Shown: positions 9,711 through 21,490, counted from the first letter of the stretch. The stretch is 64,000 nucleotides of DNA from Mycolicibacterium hodleri (GCF_006439015.1 NZ_RCZG01000006.1:62001-126000); one strand, 5' to 3'. Notes: generated by a model not told the origin, from the sequence alone. Numbers and translations are program-made.

Positions 9711-10210
9711 GACTTCTCTCCTGCGGTGTCTTCGGCAGGGCGCATGCGCACCATGGTCTTTCGCGACGCGGTGGCAACGACGTCACCGTGCTGGTTGCGG
9801 CCGGTGTGGGCGAAGCTGACGATGCCCTCCCCCGACCGGCTCTTCGACTCGCGCTTGTCCGTCACCTCGGTCTCGGCGTAGAGGGTGTCTCCGTGGAACA
9901 GCGGCTTCGGAAATACGACGTCGCTGAACCCCAGATTGCCGACGATGGTGCCCTGGGTCAGCTGCGCCACCGACAACCCGACCAGTGTGGACAGCGTGAA
10001 CATCGAGTTGACCAGCCGCTGGTGGAACGGCGGCAGCGCATCCGAGAATGCGGCGTCCAGGTGCAAAGCCTGGGTGTTCATGGTGAGCGTGGTGAAGAAG
10101 ACGTTATCCGCCTCGGTGATGGTACGGCCGGGGCGGTGCTGGTAGAGCACGCCGGGTTCGAATTCCTCGAACCATAGGCCGCGCTGGACGATCACGCGCT
10201 TCTCACTCAC
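9707..10210 (-). CDS. MaoC-like (R)-hydratase/dehydratase
   Basis: A 167-residue single hot-dog-domain protein equivalent in position to Rv2499c. GRTITEADNVFFTTLTMNTQALHLD is the family start, and the central Phe/His-rich block and GNLGFSDVVFPKPLFHGDTLYAETEV are typical of MaoC dehydratases. Unlike classic members, the catalytic D-x-N-P-x-H signature is not obvious (TMNTQALHLD stands in that place), a feature shared with mesaconyl/itaconyl-CoA hydratase-like proteins. Within this operon it could hydrate methylglutaconyl-CoA or mesaconyl-CoA. The GTG start overlaps the fadE19 stop by 4 bases (GTGA), indicating translational coupling. Confidence 0.84.
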   Translation of the reverse strand: MSEKRVIVQRGLWFEEFEPGVLYQHRPGRTITEADNVFFTTLTMNTQALHLDAAFSDALPPFHQRLVNSMFTLSTLVGLSVAQLTQGTIVGNLGFSDVVFPKPLFHGDTLYAETEVTDKRESKSRSGEGIVSFAHTGRNQHGDVVATASRKTMVRMRPAEDTAGEKS

Positions 10211-11406
10211 AGACCGGCCTCGCGGGCGATGAGCATGAGCTGGACTTCCGTTGTCCCCTCGCCGATCTCGAGGATCTTGCTGTCCCGGTAGTGTCGGGCC
10301 ACCGGGTATTCGTTCATGAATCCGTAGCCACCGAACACCTGCGTGGCGTCGCGGGCGTTGTCCATGGCGGCCTCACTCGCGACCAGCTTGGCGATCGCAG
10401 CCTGCTTCTTGAAGGGCTTGCCCGCCAACATCAGAGCGGCTGCGTCATAGTAGGCGGTGCGGGCTGTATGGGCACGAGCCTCCATGCGGGCGATCTTGAA
10501 CGCAATGGCTTGGTATCGGCCGATGGCGGAGCCGAAAGCCTCGCGCTCCTTGGCGTACTTGACGCATTCGTCGACGCACCCCTGGGCGGCTCCCACCGAC
10601 AATGCGGCGATCGCGATCCTGCCCTCGTCGAGGATCTGAAGGAAGTTCGCGTAGCCGCGGCCGTGCTCTCCGAGGAGATTCTCCTGCGGCACGCGCACGT
10701 CGTCGAAGCTCAAGGGATGGGTGTCCGACGCGTTCCAGCCGACCTTGTCGTATGCCGGTTCGGCTGTGAAGCCTTCCGTCGGGACGGGGACCAGGATCGA
10801 CGAGATCTGTTTCTTGCCCATCCCATTGCCCGAGTCGCTTCGCTCCAGCCCTCCGGACCCGGTCTCGCCCGTCACCGCAGTCACCGTCACCAGCTTGGTG
10901 ATGTCGGTGCCCGAGTTGGTGATGAACTGCTTGGACCCATTAATTACCCAAGTTGACCCGTCCAATCGGGCGGTGGTCTTGGTAGCGCCGGCGTCGGTAC
11001 CGCCGCCTGCCTCGGTGAGTCCGAACGCACCGAGCCCCTTGCCGCTCGCCAGGAGCGGCAGCCATTCCTGTTTCTGCGCGTCGTTTCCGAACCGGTACAA
11101 CGGCATTGCGCCTAGGGACACCCCGGCTTCCAAGGTGATCGCGACGCTCTGGTCGACCTTGCCCAACTCCTCGAGGGCCAGGCACAGCGCGAAGTAGTCT
11201 CCACCCATGCCGCCGTACTCCTCGGGGAAGGGCAGTCCGAACAACCCCATGTCGGCCATGCCCGATACGACCTCGTAGGGAAACGAGTGCTCCCTGTCGT
11301 GTTTCGCGGCGACGGGCGCCACCACGCTCTTGGCGAAGTCGCGGACGGTCTTGGCGAGCTGCTGATAGTGGTCCGGCAGCGTGCCGGTGGACAGAAAGTC
11401 GGTCAC
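10207..11406 (-). CDS. fadE19: acyl-CoA dehydrogenase, probably isovaleryl/branched-chain specific
   Basis: A 399-residue FAD enzyme of full length. [16 protein letters not shown] (FAD/substrate contact), [22 protein letters not shown] and the C-terminal [18 protein letters not shown] plus [10 protein letters not shown] are visible; the Glu in GEGTTE fits the usual catalytic base. It would oxidise a branched short-chain acyl-CoA to the 2-enoyl-CoA used by AccA1-AccD1. Its place between accA1 and the MaoC gene matches Rv2500c. The GTG start overlaps the accA1 stop by 4 bases. Substrate is inferred from the operon. Confidence 0.9.
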   Translation of the reverse strand: MTDFLSTGTLPDHYQQLAKTVRDFAKSVVAPVAAKHDREHSFPYEVVSGMADMGLFGLPFPEEYGGMGGDYFALCLALEELGKVDQSVAITLEAGVSLGAMPLYRFGNDAQKQEWLPLLASGKGLGAFGLTEAGGGTDAGATKTTARLDGSTWVINGSKQFITNSGTDITKLVTVTAVTGETGSGGLERSDSGNGMGKKQISSILVPVPTEGFTAEPAYDKVGWNASDTHPLSFDDVRVPQENLLGEHGRGYANFLQILDEGRIAIAALSVGAAQGCVDECVKYAKEREAFGSAIGRYQAIAFKIARMEARAHTARTAYYDAAALMLAGKPFKKQAAIAKLVASEAAMDNARDATQVFGGYGFMNEYPVARHYRDSKILEIGEGTTEVQLMLIAREAGL

Positions 11407-13400
11407 GAGTGAGCCTCCTCCAGTTGGGCGGTGATGCGAGCCAGCGGTTGGCCCACCTTGACCTGATCGCCGACGGCGACGAGTAGCTCGACGACACCGT
11501 CGACGGGCGCCGACAGCGTGTGTTCCATCTTCATGGCTTCCACGGTCACGACGACGGTGCCCGCCGTAGCCATCGCACCATCTTCGACGCCTACCGCGAC
11601 GACCGAACCCGGCATCGGACTGACGAGTTCGGCGTCTCCACCGTTCTCGTCGTCGGGCCGCACCGGCGCCTCGTGCAACTCGTCGAGAAGGACGACTCCG
11701 TCATCGTCTGCCAGCCAGATCCGGTGCTCGGCATCGGCGACGCGGTATCCGACGCGCCGTCCGGCCAAGGTCGCCGTCAGCGCGCCGTCGGTGAGAACCG
11801 CTGCCAGGGTCCGTGTTTCGCCCTCGCCGACTATGACGGTGGCCGCACGTGGAGTACCGATGATGCGGACGTGCTCGGTGCGCTCGCCGGACCTCAGCCG
11901 CAGCACCGACGCGGCGGAATCACCGATCCGCCACCCCGACGGTACCGACCACGGGTCATCGGTGGCCGCCTGAAAGTTCTGCAGCCAGCGGTAGGCCGCG
12001 GCGGCGGCGAACTCGTCATCACCCGCGGTACGACCTGAGAAGTCGCCGACCCGCCGGTCGAGCAGTCCGGTGTCCAGACGACCTCGAACGACGTCGGGGT
12101 CGACCAGCAGGAAGCGCAGAAAGTCGATGTTGGTCACCACCCCGAGAACTGCGGTGTCTCCGAGCGCCCGGTCCAAACGTCGCAGCGCCGCGGCGCGATC
12201 CGCTCCGTGGGCAATGACCTTGGCCAGCATCGGATCATAGTCGCTGCCGACCACGGTGCCGGCATACAAGCCCGAATCGATCCGCACCCCTGGCCCTTTC
12301 GGCTCGCGAACCGCCAGCACGTCACCACCCGTCGGTAGGAATCCCCGGCCCGGATCCTCTGCGTACACGCGCGCTTCGATGGCATGCCCAGTCATGACGA
12401 TGTCGTCCTGACTTGCGGTCAGCGGCTCCCCCGCGGCAATGCGCACCTGCCATTCCACCAGATCCCACCCCGTCACCTCCTCTGTCACGGGGTGCTCCAC
12501 CTGCAGTCGGGTGTTCATCTCCATGAAGAAGAACTGGTCAGGGTTCGCCGCACCGACAATGAACTCGACGGTGCCCGCCCCTACGTACTCCACGCTGCGG
12601 GCGGTGTCACACGCAGCGGCACCGATGCGGGCGCGGGTCGCCGGGTCCAGCAGCGGTGACGGCGCCTCTTCGATCACCTTCTGATGGCGACGTTGCAGGC
12701 TGCACTCGCGCTCGCCGAGGTGAATGACGTTCCCATCACGATCGGCGAGCACCTGCACCTCGATGTGCCTGGGCACCAGCACGAATCGCTCCAAGAAGAG
12801 GGTGTCGTCACCGAAGGCTGCAGCCGATTCGCGACGTGCGCTCGTCAACGCGGCGGGCAGATCGGCCGATCGCTCGACCATGCGCATACCCTTGCCGCCG
12901 CCCCCCGCAGAGGGCTTGACGAGCACCGGGTAGCCGATGTCGTCGGCGGCGGCGCGAAGGTCGTCGTCCGTCAGGCCTGAGCGGGCGATACCTGGCACCA
13001 CCGGCACCCCGAATCGCGACACGGTGTCCTTCGCCGTGATCTTGTCGCCCATGGTGGCGATCGCACTCGCCGGAGGACCGATGAAGACGATGCCCGCCCG
13101 CTCGAGAACCGCCGCGAATTGCGCATTCTCCGAGAGGAATCCGTACCCGGGATGCACCGCTTGCGCACCGGTGCGGACAGCTGCGCCGACGACGGCGTCG
13201 ATGTCCAGATAGCTCTGTCGGGCGGGCGCAGGACCAAGGCGCACCGCCGTATCGGCCTCTGCGACGTGGCGAGCACCGGCATCGGCGTCGCTGAAGACTG
13301 CGACGGAACGAATTCCCATGGCCCGCAACGTGCGGATCACCCGCACGGCGATCTCACCGCGGTTGGCGACGAGAACGGTGTCGAAACTCTTGACGGTCAT
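11403..13400 (-). CDS. accA1: biotin-dependent acyl-CoA carboxylase alpha chain (biotin carboxylase + BCCP)
   Basis: A 665-residue subunit that carboxylates its own biotin and passes it to AccD1. Order: biotin carboxylase domain ([16 protein letters not shown] at the N terminus, ATP-grasp loop [28 protein letters not shown]), a linker, and the biotinyl domain with the biotinylated Lys in VEAMKMEH near residue 632. I chose the ATG at 13400 ([16 protein letters not shown]), since the extra upstream open frame overlaps the accD1 coding sequence; AGGA precedes it by about 10 bases. AccA1-AccD1 is known in mycobacteria as 3-methylcrotonyl-CoA carboxylase, consistent with this leucine pathway operon. 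Confidence 0.92.
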   Translation of the reverse strand: MTVKSFDTVLVANRGEIAVRVIRTLRAMGIRSVAVFSDADAGARHVAEADTAVRLGPAPARQSYLDIDAVVGAAVRTGAQAVHPGYGFLSENAQFAAVLERAGIVFIGPPASAIATMGDKITAKDTVSRFGVPVVPGIARSGLTDDDLRAAADDIGYPVLVKPSAGGGGKGMRMVERSADLPAALTSARRESAAAFGDDTLFLERFVLVPRHIEVQVLADRDGNVIHLGERECSLQRRHQKVIEEAPSPLLDPATRARIGAAACDTARSVEYVGAGTVEFIVGAANPDQFFFMEMNTRLQVEHPVTEEVTGWDLVEWQVRIAAGEPLTASQDDIVMTGHAIEARVYAEDPGRGFLPTGGDVLAVREPKGPGVRIDSGLYAGTVVGSDYDPMLAKVIAHGADRAAALRRLDRALGDTAVLGVVTNIDFLRFLLVDPDVVRGRLDTGLLDRRVGDFSGRTAGDDEFAAAAAYRWLQNFQAATDDPWSVPSGWRIGDSAASVLRLRSGERTEHVRIIGTPRAATVIVGEGETRTLAAVLTDGALTATLAGRRVGYRVADAEHRIWLADDDGVVLLDELHEAPVRPDDENGGDAELVSPMPGSVVAVGVEDGAMATAGTVVVTVEAMKMEHTLSAPVDGVVELLVAVGDQVKVGQPLARITAQLEEAHS

Positions 13401-13404
13401 GCGG

Positions 13405-14988
<1,584 letters not shown>

Positions 14989-14997
14989 TGGTGCTAT

Positions 14998-15013
14998 GTT
15001 AGTGAGCATTAAC
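14998..15013. promoter_or_regulatory. operator-like palindrome 2 in the accD1/TetR divergent promoter
   Basis: GTTAGTGAGCATTAAC has arms GTTAGTG/CATTAAC with 6 of 7 bases paired. It begins 25 bases after palindrome 1 and overlaps a TATGTT -10-like element (14995-15000) for the TetR gene, so binding would repress both directions. Confidence 0.6.
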
Positions 15014-15043
15014 CTAAATGTCCATGCGCACGGGGAGGCGGAG

Positions 15044-15661
15044 ATGGCCGGGGTTTCGCTGCCGCCCACGCCTGAGACGCGCCGCAGCAAGGCCAAGTCC
15101 GACCGCCGTTCGCAACTCGTCGCCGCTGCCGAACGGCTCGTTGCCCAGCACGGATTCCTCGCCGTACGCCTCGAGGACATCGGGGCCGCCGTAGGCGTGA
15201 CGGGACCGGCAATCTACCGCCACTTTCCCAACAAGGAAGCGCTGTTGGTCGAACTCCTCGTCGGCATCAGTACACGACTGCTTACCGGCGCCACCGACGT
15301 CATTGCCAACGCCGACGACTCCGCCGCGGCACTAGACGGTCTGATCGACTTCCATCTCGACTTCGTCTTCGACGAGCCCGACCTGATCCGCATTCAGGAC
15401 CGCGATTTGGCACACCTGCCTGCCGCTGCGAAGCGCCAGGTTCGTCGCGCCCAACGGCAGTACGTCGAGATCTGGGTTGACGTGCTGCGCCGACTGTCGG
15501 ACGACCTCGCCGAGAACGACGCGAGACTCATGGCCCATGCAACTTTCGGACTGCTCAACTCGACCCCGTACAGCGTCGGGCCGAGCACCAAGCGGGACTC
15601 GTCACGGGCGGTACTACGTGCGATGACGCTCGCAGCGCTTGCGCCTGCCCGTCGGGCCTAG
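15044..15661 (+). CDS. TetR-family regulator of the branched-chain acyl-CoA operon
   Basis: A 205-residue regulator, positional equivalent of Rv2506. The N-terminal helix-turn-helix is clear: RRSQLVAAAERLVAQHGFLAVRLEDIGAAVGVTGPAIYRHFPNKEALL (residues about 22-70), followed by a helical ligand domain with a HLDFVFDEPDLIRIQDRDL segment common to acyl-CoA-sensing TetR proteins. The ATG at 15044 is preferred because GGGGAGGCGGAG precedes it; an upstream in-frame ATG at 14996 would lie inside operator 2. Divergent to accD1, it probably represses that operon and itself until an acyl-CoA ligand binds. Confidence 0.85.
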   Translation: MAGVSLPPTPETRRSKAKSDRRSQLVAAAERLVAQHGFLAVRLEDIGAAVGVTGPAIYRHFPNKEALLVELLVGISTRLLTGATDVIANADDSAAALDGLIDFHLDFVFDEPDLIRIQDRDLAHLPAAAKRQVRRAQRQYVEIWVDVLRRLSDDLAENDARLMAHATFGLLNSTPYSVGPSTKRDSSRAVLRAMTLAALAPARRA

Positions 15662-15813
15662 TACCAGACCCGCCTGCCGCCGACCGCATGCCCGGCCGCC
15701 CCGAGCAACCACAACACCGCGCCCACCACGAGCGCTACGACCCCGATATAGGTGAGCGTCGACATGCCGAAGATCAATCCGAGAATGACGAGAACTACCC
15801 CGATGGCAATCAT
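15658..15813 (-). CDS. small membrane protein, DUF6131-like, 51 aa
   Basis: The frame encodes 51 residues starting MIAIGVVLVILGLIFG, with two hydrophobic segments (about 2-16 and 22-39) and a basic C terminus GGRRVWY. Gly/Val/Leu-rich two-helix proteins of this size are widespread in mycobacteria (DUF6131). A strong AAGGAG lies 5 bases before the ATG. Its stop overlaps the TetR stop tail-to-tail by 3 bases, and it follows the 72-residue gene by 24 bases on the same strand. Confidence 0.7.
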   Translation of the reverse strand: MIAIGVVLVILGLIFGMSTLTYIGVVALVVGAVLWLLGAAGHAVGGRRVWY

Positions 15814-15837
15814 ATTGGCTCCTTGACGAATGCCGAC

Positions 15838-16056
15838 CTACTGGTTGGGCGGCGGGACGTCGAGATTGCAGTTCGACACCTTGGGGTTGATGTCACCGAC
15901 CCAGTTCAACGGGCCGGCTACGACATTGAGTGCGATGGTTCCGGCTGTTGCGCAGTTGGTTTGGCCGCTGGAGAAGTACCCGCGATCGTATGCGGCGTAG
16001 GCACCGATGAGTAACCAGATAATCACGATAACGCCTAGCAATCCGCTACCTCGCAT
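15838..16056 (-). CDS. small membrane-anchored protein of unknown function, 72 aa
   Basis: One N-terminal hydrophobic segment (GLLGVIVIIWLLIGAYAAY, about residues 5-23) anchors a short extracytoplasmic part with two cysteines (NCATAG and NCNLD) that could form a disulfide, and a proline-rich end. GGAGG stands 6 bases before the ATG. I do not recognise a named family; similar small proteins occur beside the Rv2506-Rv2507 locus in mycobacteria. It probably forms a two-gene unit with the 51-residue protein downstream. Confidence 0.65.
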   Translation of the reverse strand: MRGSGLLGVIVIIWLLIGAYAAYDRGYFSSGQTNCATAGTIALNVVAGPLNWVGDINPKVSNCNLDVPPPNQ

Positions 16057-16212
16057 GTCGAACCTCCATGTTCTAGTCCGCCCGTGCGGCGTCGCAAGGG
16101 TTTACCCGACCGACAATTGCGATAAACCCATCCGCGTCGATCAACTTGCCCCGGCAACCGGACCGAGACCCCTCCACACCCGGCGCAGGTACCCTGCAGA
16201 CATGAGGTGGAC

Positions 16213-16977
16213 ATGACGGATCCATCGGGTCGCGATGGGTGGGGCCAGGAGCATCCCGGTACCTACAACTACCCCGCCTACCCCGGGTCGTCCTATGGAC
16301 AGCAGGCGCCACAGCAACCGGACGCTGGGCCCAAGCCCACTGAACAGCTACCTGCCTACTCGCCCTATGGCTACGACCCGTACGCCACGGGCCAATACGG
16401 ACCGCCGAACCGACCAGGAGGACCGCCACCTGAACCGCCAAAGCCTGGTGGCCCCAAGAAGCGGCTCTGGCTATGGATACTGGCGGCGGCAGCGCTGCTG
16501 ATCGTTCTCGGGCTGATCATCAGCTTGGTGATCGTCAACAGCTCTCAACAGAACACGGTCATGGCACCTCCGCAGACTCCGATCGCACCGACCGCGACCG
16601 CGCCGTTCACGACGACCCCCACGCCCACCACCACGCGCGCGCGCATCCCCACGCGGACTACGACACCCGAGACCACCCCACCGTCCAACCAGACCGACCC
16701 CGGCGGAACGCATACAGTCGTTTACGCCGTCGCTGGCGAGGGACGCGCGATCAGCATCCTCTACGTCGATAGTGGCGGAGTTCTGCAGACTGAGTTCAAC
16801 GTGCTGCTGCCATGGACCAAAGAGGTTCAGCTCACGGGACGCGTCAACAGCTCCGCGAGCGTCAGCATTGTCAACGTGGGCCACCCGGTCACCTGCTCGA
16901 TCACGATCGACGGCACCGAGACTCAGCAGAACAGCGGCACCGGTCTGACGTTGTGCACCGCGTTGGGAACGCGTTAG
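16213..16977 (+). CDS. proline-rich membrane protein with MmpS-like C-terminal domain (Rv2507 type)
   Basis: A 254-residue protein with a Tyr/Pro/Gln-rich cytoplasmic N terminus (about residues 1-80), a basic stop signal GGPKKRLW, one membrane segment (about 88-110), a Thr/Pro-rich spacer and a C-terminal domain (about 175-254) that resembles MmpS proteins: VVYAVAGEGRAISILYVDSGG, LPWTKEVQL and a late VTCSITIDG with paired cysteines. MmpS proteins partner MmpL transporters, but no mmpL adjoins this gene. Start ATG 16213 follows GAGGTGG closely; a GTG at 16207 is a possible alternative. Confidence 0.78.
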   Translation: MTDPSGRDGWGQEHPGTYNYPAYPGSSYGQQAPQQPDAGPKPTEQLPAYSPYGYDPYATGQYGPPNRPGGPPPEPPKPGGPKKRLWLWILAAAALLIVLGLIISLVIVNSSQQNTVMAPPQTPIAPTATAPFTTTPTPTTTRARIPTRTTTPETTPPSNQTDPGGTHTVVYAVAGEGRAISILYVDSGGVLQTEFNVLLPWTKEVQLTGRVNSSASVSIVNVGHPVTCSITIDGTETQQNSGTGLTLCTALGTR

Positions 16978-18290
16978 CGCGAGCGATTCGGCACGCGAAC
17001 GCCGAGGATGCCGACCAGTCCCATCATCAGCACGGTCACCAAGCCGCCCAGCCCCGCGCGGTCGGTGCCGAACAGGTCGATGAACGTGAAGAACAACAGC
17101 GGAGCCAGGAACGAGACGGCCCGGCCGGTCGTCGTGTAGAGGCCGAATGCGACACCCTCCTTGCCCTCCGTCGACATCCGCATCATCATCGTTCGCGCCG
17201 ATGACTGGGTGGGACCGACGAAGAGGCACAACAGCAGGCCGCAGATCCAGAACGCCACTACACCGGACAGATTCAGCAGTGCGATGCCGACGACGACCAT
17301 GGCGGCCAGCGATCCGACGATGACCGGCTTGGACCCGACACGGTCGTCGAGCAGCCCGCCGAGCACGGCGCCGATAGCGGCGATCACGCATGCGCAGACG
17401 CCAAAGAGCAGTACGTCGGCGGGTGACACCCCGAACACCGTCACGCCGAGTACCGCGCCGAAGGAGAACACCCCCGTCAGCCCATCACGAAAGACTGCAC
17501 TGGCCAAGAGGTAGTACACGACGTGATGGTCGCGGCGCCACTCCCCCTTGACCTCCGTCCACAGTGTGCGATAGGCGCCCAACACTCCCACCGTCGGCGG
17601 ACGCTCATCGGTATCTCCCCCAGTGTCAACGACCTTTGACGTGATGATCAGCGGAAGCGCGAACAACGTGAACCATGCGGCGGTCAGAAGTACTGCGACT
17701 CTTACATTTTGACCGTCATCATGCGGCAGCGACAGAACGCCGCGGGTATCACCGCCGCCGGAGATGAATCCCACGTAGACGATGAGCAACAGCACCACGC
17801 TGCCGAAATATCCTGCTGCCGAACCGAATCCGGACACCCGGCCAGACGTGTCGGGCGTCGACAGCTGCCGCAGCATGGCGTTATACGGGACCGTGGACAG
17901 ATCGCTGAATGCCGCGGTGCCTGCGAGCAACACCAAACCCGGCCACAGGTAGTGGTAGTCGGCACGAATCAGGCTCATCGCCGATGTCAGCACGACGACG
18001 ACGCCCGTCAGGATGGCGAGCGCGACACGGCGGCGGTGCGGAGCATTGACGAGGACGCCCGTCGGGGGCGCGAGCAACGCGACGAACAACCCCGCGATAG
18101 CCAACATCCTGCCGAGCCAGCTCGCAGGCGTCGTCGGCCCGGGCAGTCCCGCCCCGACCTGTTCGGTGAGGTAGACCGAATAGACGAACGTGACGACGAT
18201 CGCGTTCACCCCGGTGGCACCACAGTCCCACAGCGCCCACGCGACGACGGGGAGCCGCCCCGCGGTACGAGGACCCGCGGGGTTGGTCAT
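16974..18290 (-). CDS. MFS transporter (Rv2508c type)
   Basis: A 438-residue polytopic protein with about 12 hydrophobic segments and the UMF1/DUF-type MFS layout seen in the Rv2508c group: N-terminal WALWDCGATGVNAIVVTFVYSVYL, a mid-protein conserved NAMLRQLSTPDTSGRVSGFG, and GLYTTTGRAVSFLAPLLFF near the end. It resembles autophagy-related/UMF1 permeases; the substrate is unknown. The end overlaps the convergent MmpS-like gene by 4 bases. A TAGAGT box lies 6 bases before the ATG, so translation is probably leaderless. Confidence 0.85.
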   Translation of the reverse strand: MTNPAGPRTAGRLPVVAWALWDCGATGVNAIVVTFVYSVYLTEQVGAGLPGPTTPASWLGRMLAIAGLFVALLAPPTGVLVNAPHRRRVALAILTGVVVVLTSAMSLIRADYHYLWPGLVLLAGTAAFSDLSTVPYNAMLRQLSTPDTSGRVSGFGSAAGYFGSVVLLLIVYVGFISGGGDTRGVLSLPHDDGQNVRVAVLLTAAWFTLFALPLIITSKVVDTGGDTDERPPTVGVLGAYRTLWTEVKGEWRRDHHVVYYLLASAVFRDGLTGVFSFGAVLGVTVFGVSPADVLLFGVCACVIAAIGAVLGGLLDDRVGSKPVIVGSLAAMVVVGIALLNLSGVVAFWICGLLLCLFVGPTQSSARTMMMRMSTEGKEGVAFGLYTTTGRAVSFLAPLLFFTFIDLFGTDRAGLGGLVTVLMMGLVGILGVRVPNRSR

Positions 18291-18296
18291 GGACGC

Positions 18297-18316
18297 ACTC
18301 TATTGGTACCTACGAT
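18297..18316. promoter_or_regulatory. compact divergent pair of leaderless -10 elements
   Basis: On the minus strand TAGAGT (18297-18302) ends 6 bases before the MFS ATG; on the plus strand TACGAT (18311-18316) ends 7 bases before the SDR ATG. Both fit TANNNT, and the whole divergent gap is only 33 bases. Confidence 0.5.
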
Positions 18317-18323
18317 TGGGCCC

Positions 18324-19130
18324 ATGCCAGTACCCGCCCCCAGTCCCGACGCGCGCGCCGTCGTCACCGGTGCCTCCCAGAACATCGGCGAGGCGTTGGC
18401 CACCGAGCTCGCCGCCCGAGGACATCACCTGATCATCACCGCCCGCCGCGAAGACGTACTCACTGCACTGGCGGAGACGTTGACGGAACGCTACGGCGTG
18501 ACCGTCGAGGTGCGCGCCGTCGATCTCGTCGATCCCGCCCAGCGCGCCGACCTCTGCGCCGAACTGTCGCAGCGCGACGTGTCCATCCTGTGCGCTAATG
18601 CGGGCACGGCCACATTCGGGCCCGTCGCCAACCTCGACGTCGATGGTGAGCAGGCACAGGTTCAGCTCAACGTCCTCGGTGTCCACGACCTGGTGCTGGC
18701 CGTGCTGCCGGGGATGGTCGCACGGCGTGGCGGCGGCATTCTGATCTCTGGCTCCGCGGCGGGTAACTCGCCGATTCCGAACAACGCGACTTACGCAGCG
18801 TCGAAGGCGTTCGCCAATACCTTCAGCGAATCACTGCGCGGCGAGGTGAAGCCTCTCGGCATCCACGTCACCGTGCTGGCGCCGGGCCCAGTGCGCACCG
18901 AGCTGCCGAATCCCGACGAGCAGTCACTCGTCGAGAAGCTGATCCCGGACTTCCTCTGGATCTCGACCGAGCACACCGCCAAACTGTCGCTGGACGGCTT
19001 GGAGCGCAACAAGATGCGCGTCGTTCCGGGGGTGACGTCCAAGGCGATGTCGGTGGCAAGCGGGTACGCGCCGCGTTCCATCGTCACGCCGATCGTCGGC
19101 GCCGTCTACAAGAAGCTCGGCGGCGAATAG
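18324..19130 (+). CDS. short-chain dehydrogenase/reductase (Rv2509 type)
   Basis: A 268-residue classical SDR. It has the cofactor motif TGASQNIG (residues about 14-21), an acidic/Arg loop ITARREDV suggesting NADPH use, NAG in CANAGTA, the catalytic Ser (SGSAAG) and YAASK (Tyr/Lys). Rv2509 has been linked to the last reduction step of mycolic acid synthesis or its paralogue; by family this protein reduces a lipid ketone or similar. The ATG at 18324 is supported by the TACGAT box 7 bases upstream. The frame is open far upstream but that part is antisense to the MFS gene. Confidence 0.85.
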   Translation: MPVPAPSPDARAVVTGASQNIGEALATELAARGHHLIITARREDVLTALAETLTERYGVTVEVRAVDLVDPAQRADLCAELSQRDVSILCANAGTATFGPVANLDVDGEQAQVQLNVLGVHDLVLAVLPGMVARRGGGILISGSAAGNSPIPNNATYAASKAFANTFSESLRGEVKPLGIHVTVLAPGPVRTELPNPDEQSLVEKLIPDFLWISTEHTAKLSLDGLERNKMRVVPGVTSKAMSVASGYAPRSIVTPIVGAVYKKLGGE

Positions 19131-19146
19131 CGCCCTCAGCTTCGCA

Positions 19147-20721
19147 TCAGCGGCGGCGGCGGCCCGTGCCCAAGACGCTGCGGGTGATCTCCCGGCCGGC
19201 GACCGTCGCCGCGGACCGCAGGAAACTCTTGAAGGCCGAGCTCTGCAGCACCTCTGACACCACGCTGGGCTGGGCTTCCGGCGTCGAGATCTTGCCGCTT
19301 CCCGAGGCGCTGGCCAGCCCACCGTCGCGCGGGGGCAATGGGGGTGGCAGCGCCTCCGGCGGCGCCACCTTGGCGTTGAGTCGCTCGTAGGCCGACTCCC
19401 GGTCGATCGTCGCGCCGTATTCGGCCTGCAGGGGCGACGCCTTGGCCGCGGCACTGATCGCGTCGGGGCCGATGGTGTCCATCAGCGAGCGCGGGGCACG
19501 CATCATGGTCCACGCCACCGGCGTCGGCGCACCCCTCTCGGAGAGCACGGTGACGATCGCCTCGCCGATGCCCAGTGACGTCAGCGCCTCCTCCAGGTCG
19601 TACACGCTGGTCTTCGGGTAGGTGCGCACCGTCTTCGACAACGCCTTCTGGTCATCCGGGGTGAAGGCCCGCAGCGCGTGCTGGACCCGCGCGCCCAGTT
19701 GCGACAGCACGTTGTTGGGCACGTCGGTGGGCAACTGGGTGCAGAAGAACACGCCGACGCCCTTGGAGCGGATGAGCTTGACCGTCTGCTCGACCTGCTC
19801 AAGGAACGCCTTCGACGCATCCGTGAACAGCAGATGCGCCTCGTCGAAGAAGAACACCAGCTTCGGCTTGTCGACGTCGCCGATCTCCGGCAGCGTGGTG
19901 AACAGGTCGGCTAGCACCCACATCAGGAACGTCGAGAACATCACCGGCCGCGCCGCCTGAGCGCCCAACTCCAAGAGGGTGATGACGCCACGGCCCTGCG
20001 CATCGAATCGCATCAAATCCTTCGGCTCGAGTTCCGGTTCGCCGAAGAACGTGTCGGCTCCTTCGGCTTCGAGATTGACCAGGGCACGCAGGATCACGCC
20101 CGCAGTGGTCGTCGACACCGCGCCGAGCGCCTTGAGCTCCGGCTTGCCATCGTCGCTGGTGAGGAATTGGATCACCGAACGTAGATCCTTGAGATCCAGC
20201 AGCAACATCCCCTTCTGATCCGCCCAATGAAAGATCAGACCGAGCGTCGACTCCTGTGTTGCGTTGAGCCCCAACACCTTCGATAGCAGGATGGGACCGA
20301 AACTGGTGATGGTGGCACGCACCGGGACCCCGATGCCGGAAGTGCCCAACGACAGGAACTCGACCGGGAAGGCCGTCGGCGTCCAGTTGTCACCGGTATC
20401 GGTGGCGCGCTTGGTGGTCTTGTCTCCCGGCACACCAGGCTGCGACAGCCCCGACAAATCACCCTTCACGTCGGCCATCACCACCGGCACGCCGGCCGCG
20501 GAGAGCTGTTCGGCGAGGACCTGAAGCGACTTCGTCTTGCCGGTCCCCGTCGCGCCCGCTACCAGACCATGGCGGTTGACGGTGGCCAGCGGAATCCGCA
20601 CCTGCGCGCTTGGATCCACGGCGCCGTCCACGACGATCGAACCCAGTTCGAGCGCCTGTCCGTCGACCGCATAACCAGCAGCGATCTGCTGCGCGGAAGA
20701 AGCTGTCGATTCTGTCGTCAT
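19147..20721 (-). CDS. HerA-like ATPase (DUF853, Rv2510c type)
   Basis: A 524-residue RecA-fold ATPase. Walker A is GATGTGKT (residues 56-63), Walker [13 protein letters not shown] (near 290), followed by [18 protein letters not shown], the DUF853 signature. HerA-like proteins translocate on or remodel DNA, yet this bacterial branch is poorly characterised and stands alone without NurA. The C terminus is basic (GRRRR). Minus-strand TAATGT (20729-20734) ends 7 bases before the ATG, indicating a leaderless start. The gene is divergent from orn with an 81-base gap. Confidence 0.87.
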   Translation of the reverse strand: MTTESTASSAQQIAAGYAVDGQALELGSIVVDGAVDPSAQVRIPLATVNRHGLVAGATGTGKTKSLQVLAEQLSAAGVPVVMADVKGDLSGLSQPGVPGDKTTKRATDTGDNWTPTAFPVEFLSLGTSGIGVPVRATITSFGPILLSKVLGLNATQESTLGLIFHWADQKGMLLLDLKDLRSVIQFLTSDDGKPELKALGAVSTTTAGVILRALVNLEAEGADTFFGEPELEPKDLMRFDAQGRGVITLLELGAQAARPVMFSTFLMWVLADLFTTLPEIGDVDKPKLVFFFDEAHLLFTDASKAFLEQVEQTVKLIRSKGVGVFFCTQLPTDVPNNVLSQLGARVQHALRAFTPDDQKALSKTVRTYPKTSVYDLEEALTSLGIGEAIVTVLSERGAPTPVAWTMMRAPRSLMDTIGPDAISAAAKASPLQAEYGATIDRESAYERLNAKVAPPEALPPPLPPRDGGLASASGSGKISTPEAQPSVVSEVLQSSAFKSFLRSAATVAGREITRSVLGTGRRRR

Positions 20722-20788
20722 GCGGGCGACATTACTGCTCGAGATCCGGTGAGGGAGGGTCTGGGCAGCCGCCGTCAGCCTGTGCGAA

Positions 20789-20794
20789 TACTGT
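20789..20794 (+). promoter_or_regulatory. -10 element for leaderless orn transcript
   Basis: TACTGT fits TANNNT and ends 8 bases before the GTG at 20803. Confidence 0.4.
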
Positions 20795-20802
20795 TGACCG
20801 CT

Positions 20803-21450
20803 GTGCGTGACGAACTGGTATGGATTGACTGCGAGATGACGGGCCTCGACCTGGGGTCAGACCGACTCATCGAGATCGCCGTCCTTGTCACCGACGGCGA
20901 ACTCAACCTCCTCGGCGACGGCCTCGACGTCGTGATCCACGCCGACGACGCAGCCCTCGACGGCATGGTCGACGTGGTGGCGAAGATGCACCGAAAGTCC
21001 GGCCTTACCGAAGAGGTGCGCACCTCCACCGTCGACGTCCCCACCGCGGAGGCGATGGTGCTCGACTACATCCAGAGCCACGTCAAACAACCGAACACCG
21101 CACCGCTGGCTGGCAATTCGATCGGTACCGACCGCGGTTTCATCGCTCGCGACATGCCTGCGCTGGACAGCTTCCTGCACTACCGGATGATCGACGTCAG
21201 CTCGATAAAGGAGCTGTGCCGCCGCTGGTATCCACGGATTTACTTCGGACAGCCGGAGAAGGGCCTCGCTCACCGCGCCCTCGCCGACATTCACGAGTCG
21301 ATCCGCGAGCTGCAGTACTACCGCAGCACCGCCTTCGTCGCCCCTCCCGGTCCGTCGACCAGCGACATCGCTGCGGTCGCCGCCGACCTCGGACCACCCA
21401 CTGAAGGTGGCGAGCCAATCGATTCGGCCGCAGACCACCCGACCGGCTAA
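20803..21450 (+). CDS. orn: oligoribonuclease
   Basis: A 215-residue DEDDh 3'-5' exoribonuclease that degrades 2-5-mers, including linear dinucleotides from cyclic-di-NMP breakdown. Exo I is [10 protein letters not shown] (Asp9, Glu11), Exo [18 protein letters not shown], Exo [14 protein letters not shown] with His and Asp. Length is slightly above the roughly 180-residue E. coli enzyme because of a C-terminal tail, as in mycobacteria. The GTG at 20803 ([14 protein letters not shown]) is fixed by family alignment. tRNA-His follows 40 bases downstream on the same strand and may share the transcript. Confidence 0.95.
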   Translation: MRDELVWIDCEMTGLDLGSDRLIEIAVLVTDGELNLLGDGLDVVIHADDAALDGMVDVVAKMHRKSGLTEEVRTSTVDVPTAEAMVLDYIQSHVKQPNTAPLAGNSIGTDRGFIARDMPALDSFLHYRMIDVSSIKELCRRWYPRIYFGQPEKGLAHRALADIHESIRELQYYRSTAFVAPPGPSTSDIAAVAADLGPPTEGGEPIDSAADHPTG

Positions 21451-21490
21451 GATCGACGACGCCGCAGTGCCTTACCGGCCGCGCGGCAAT

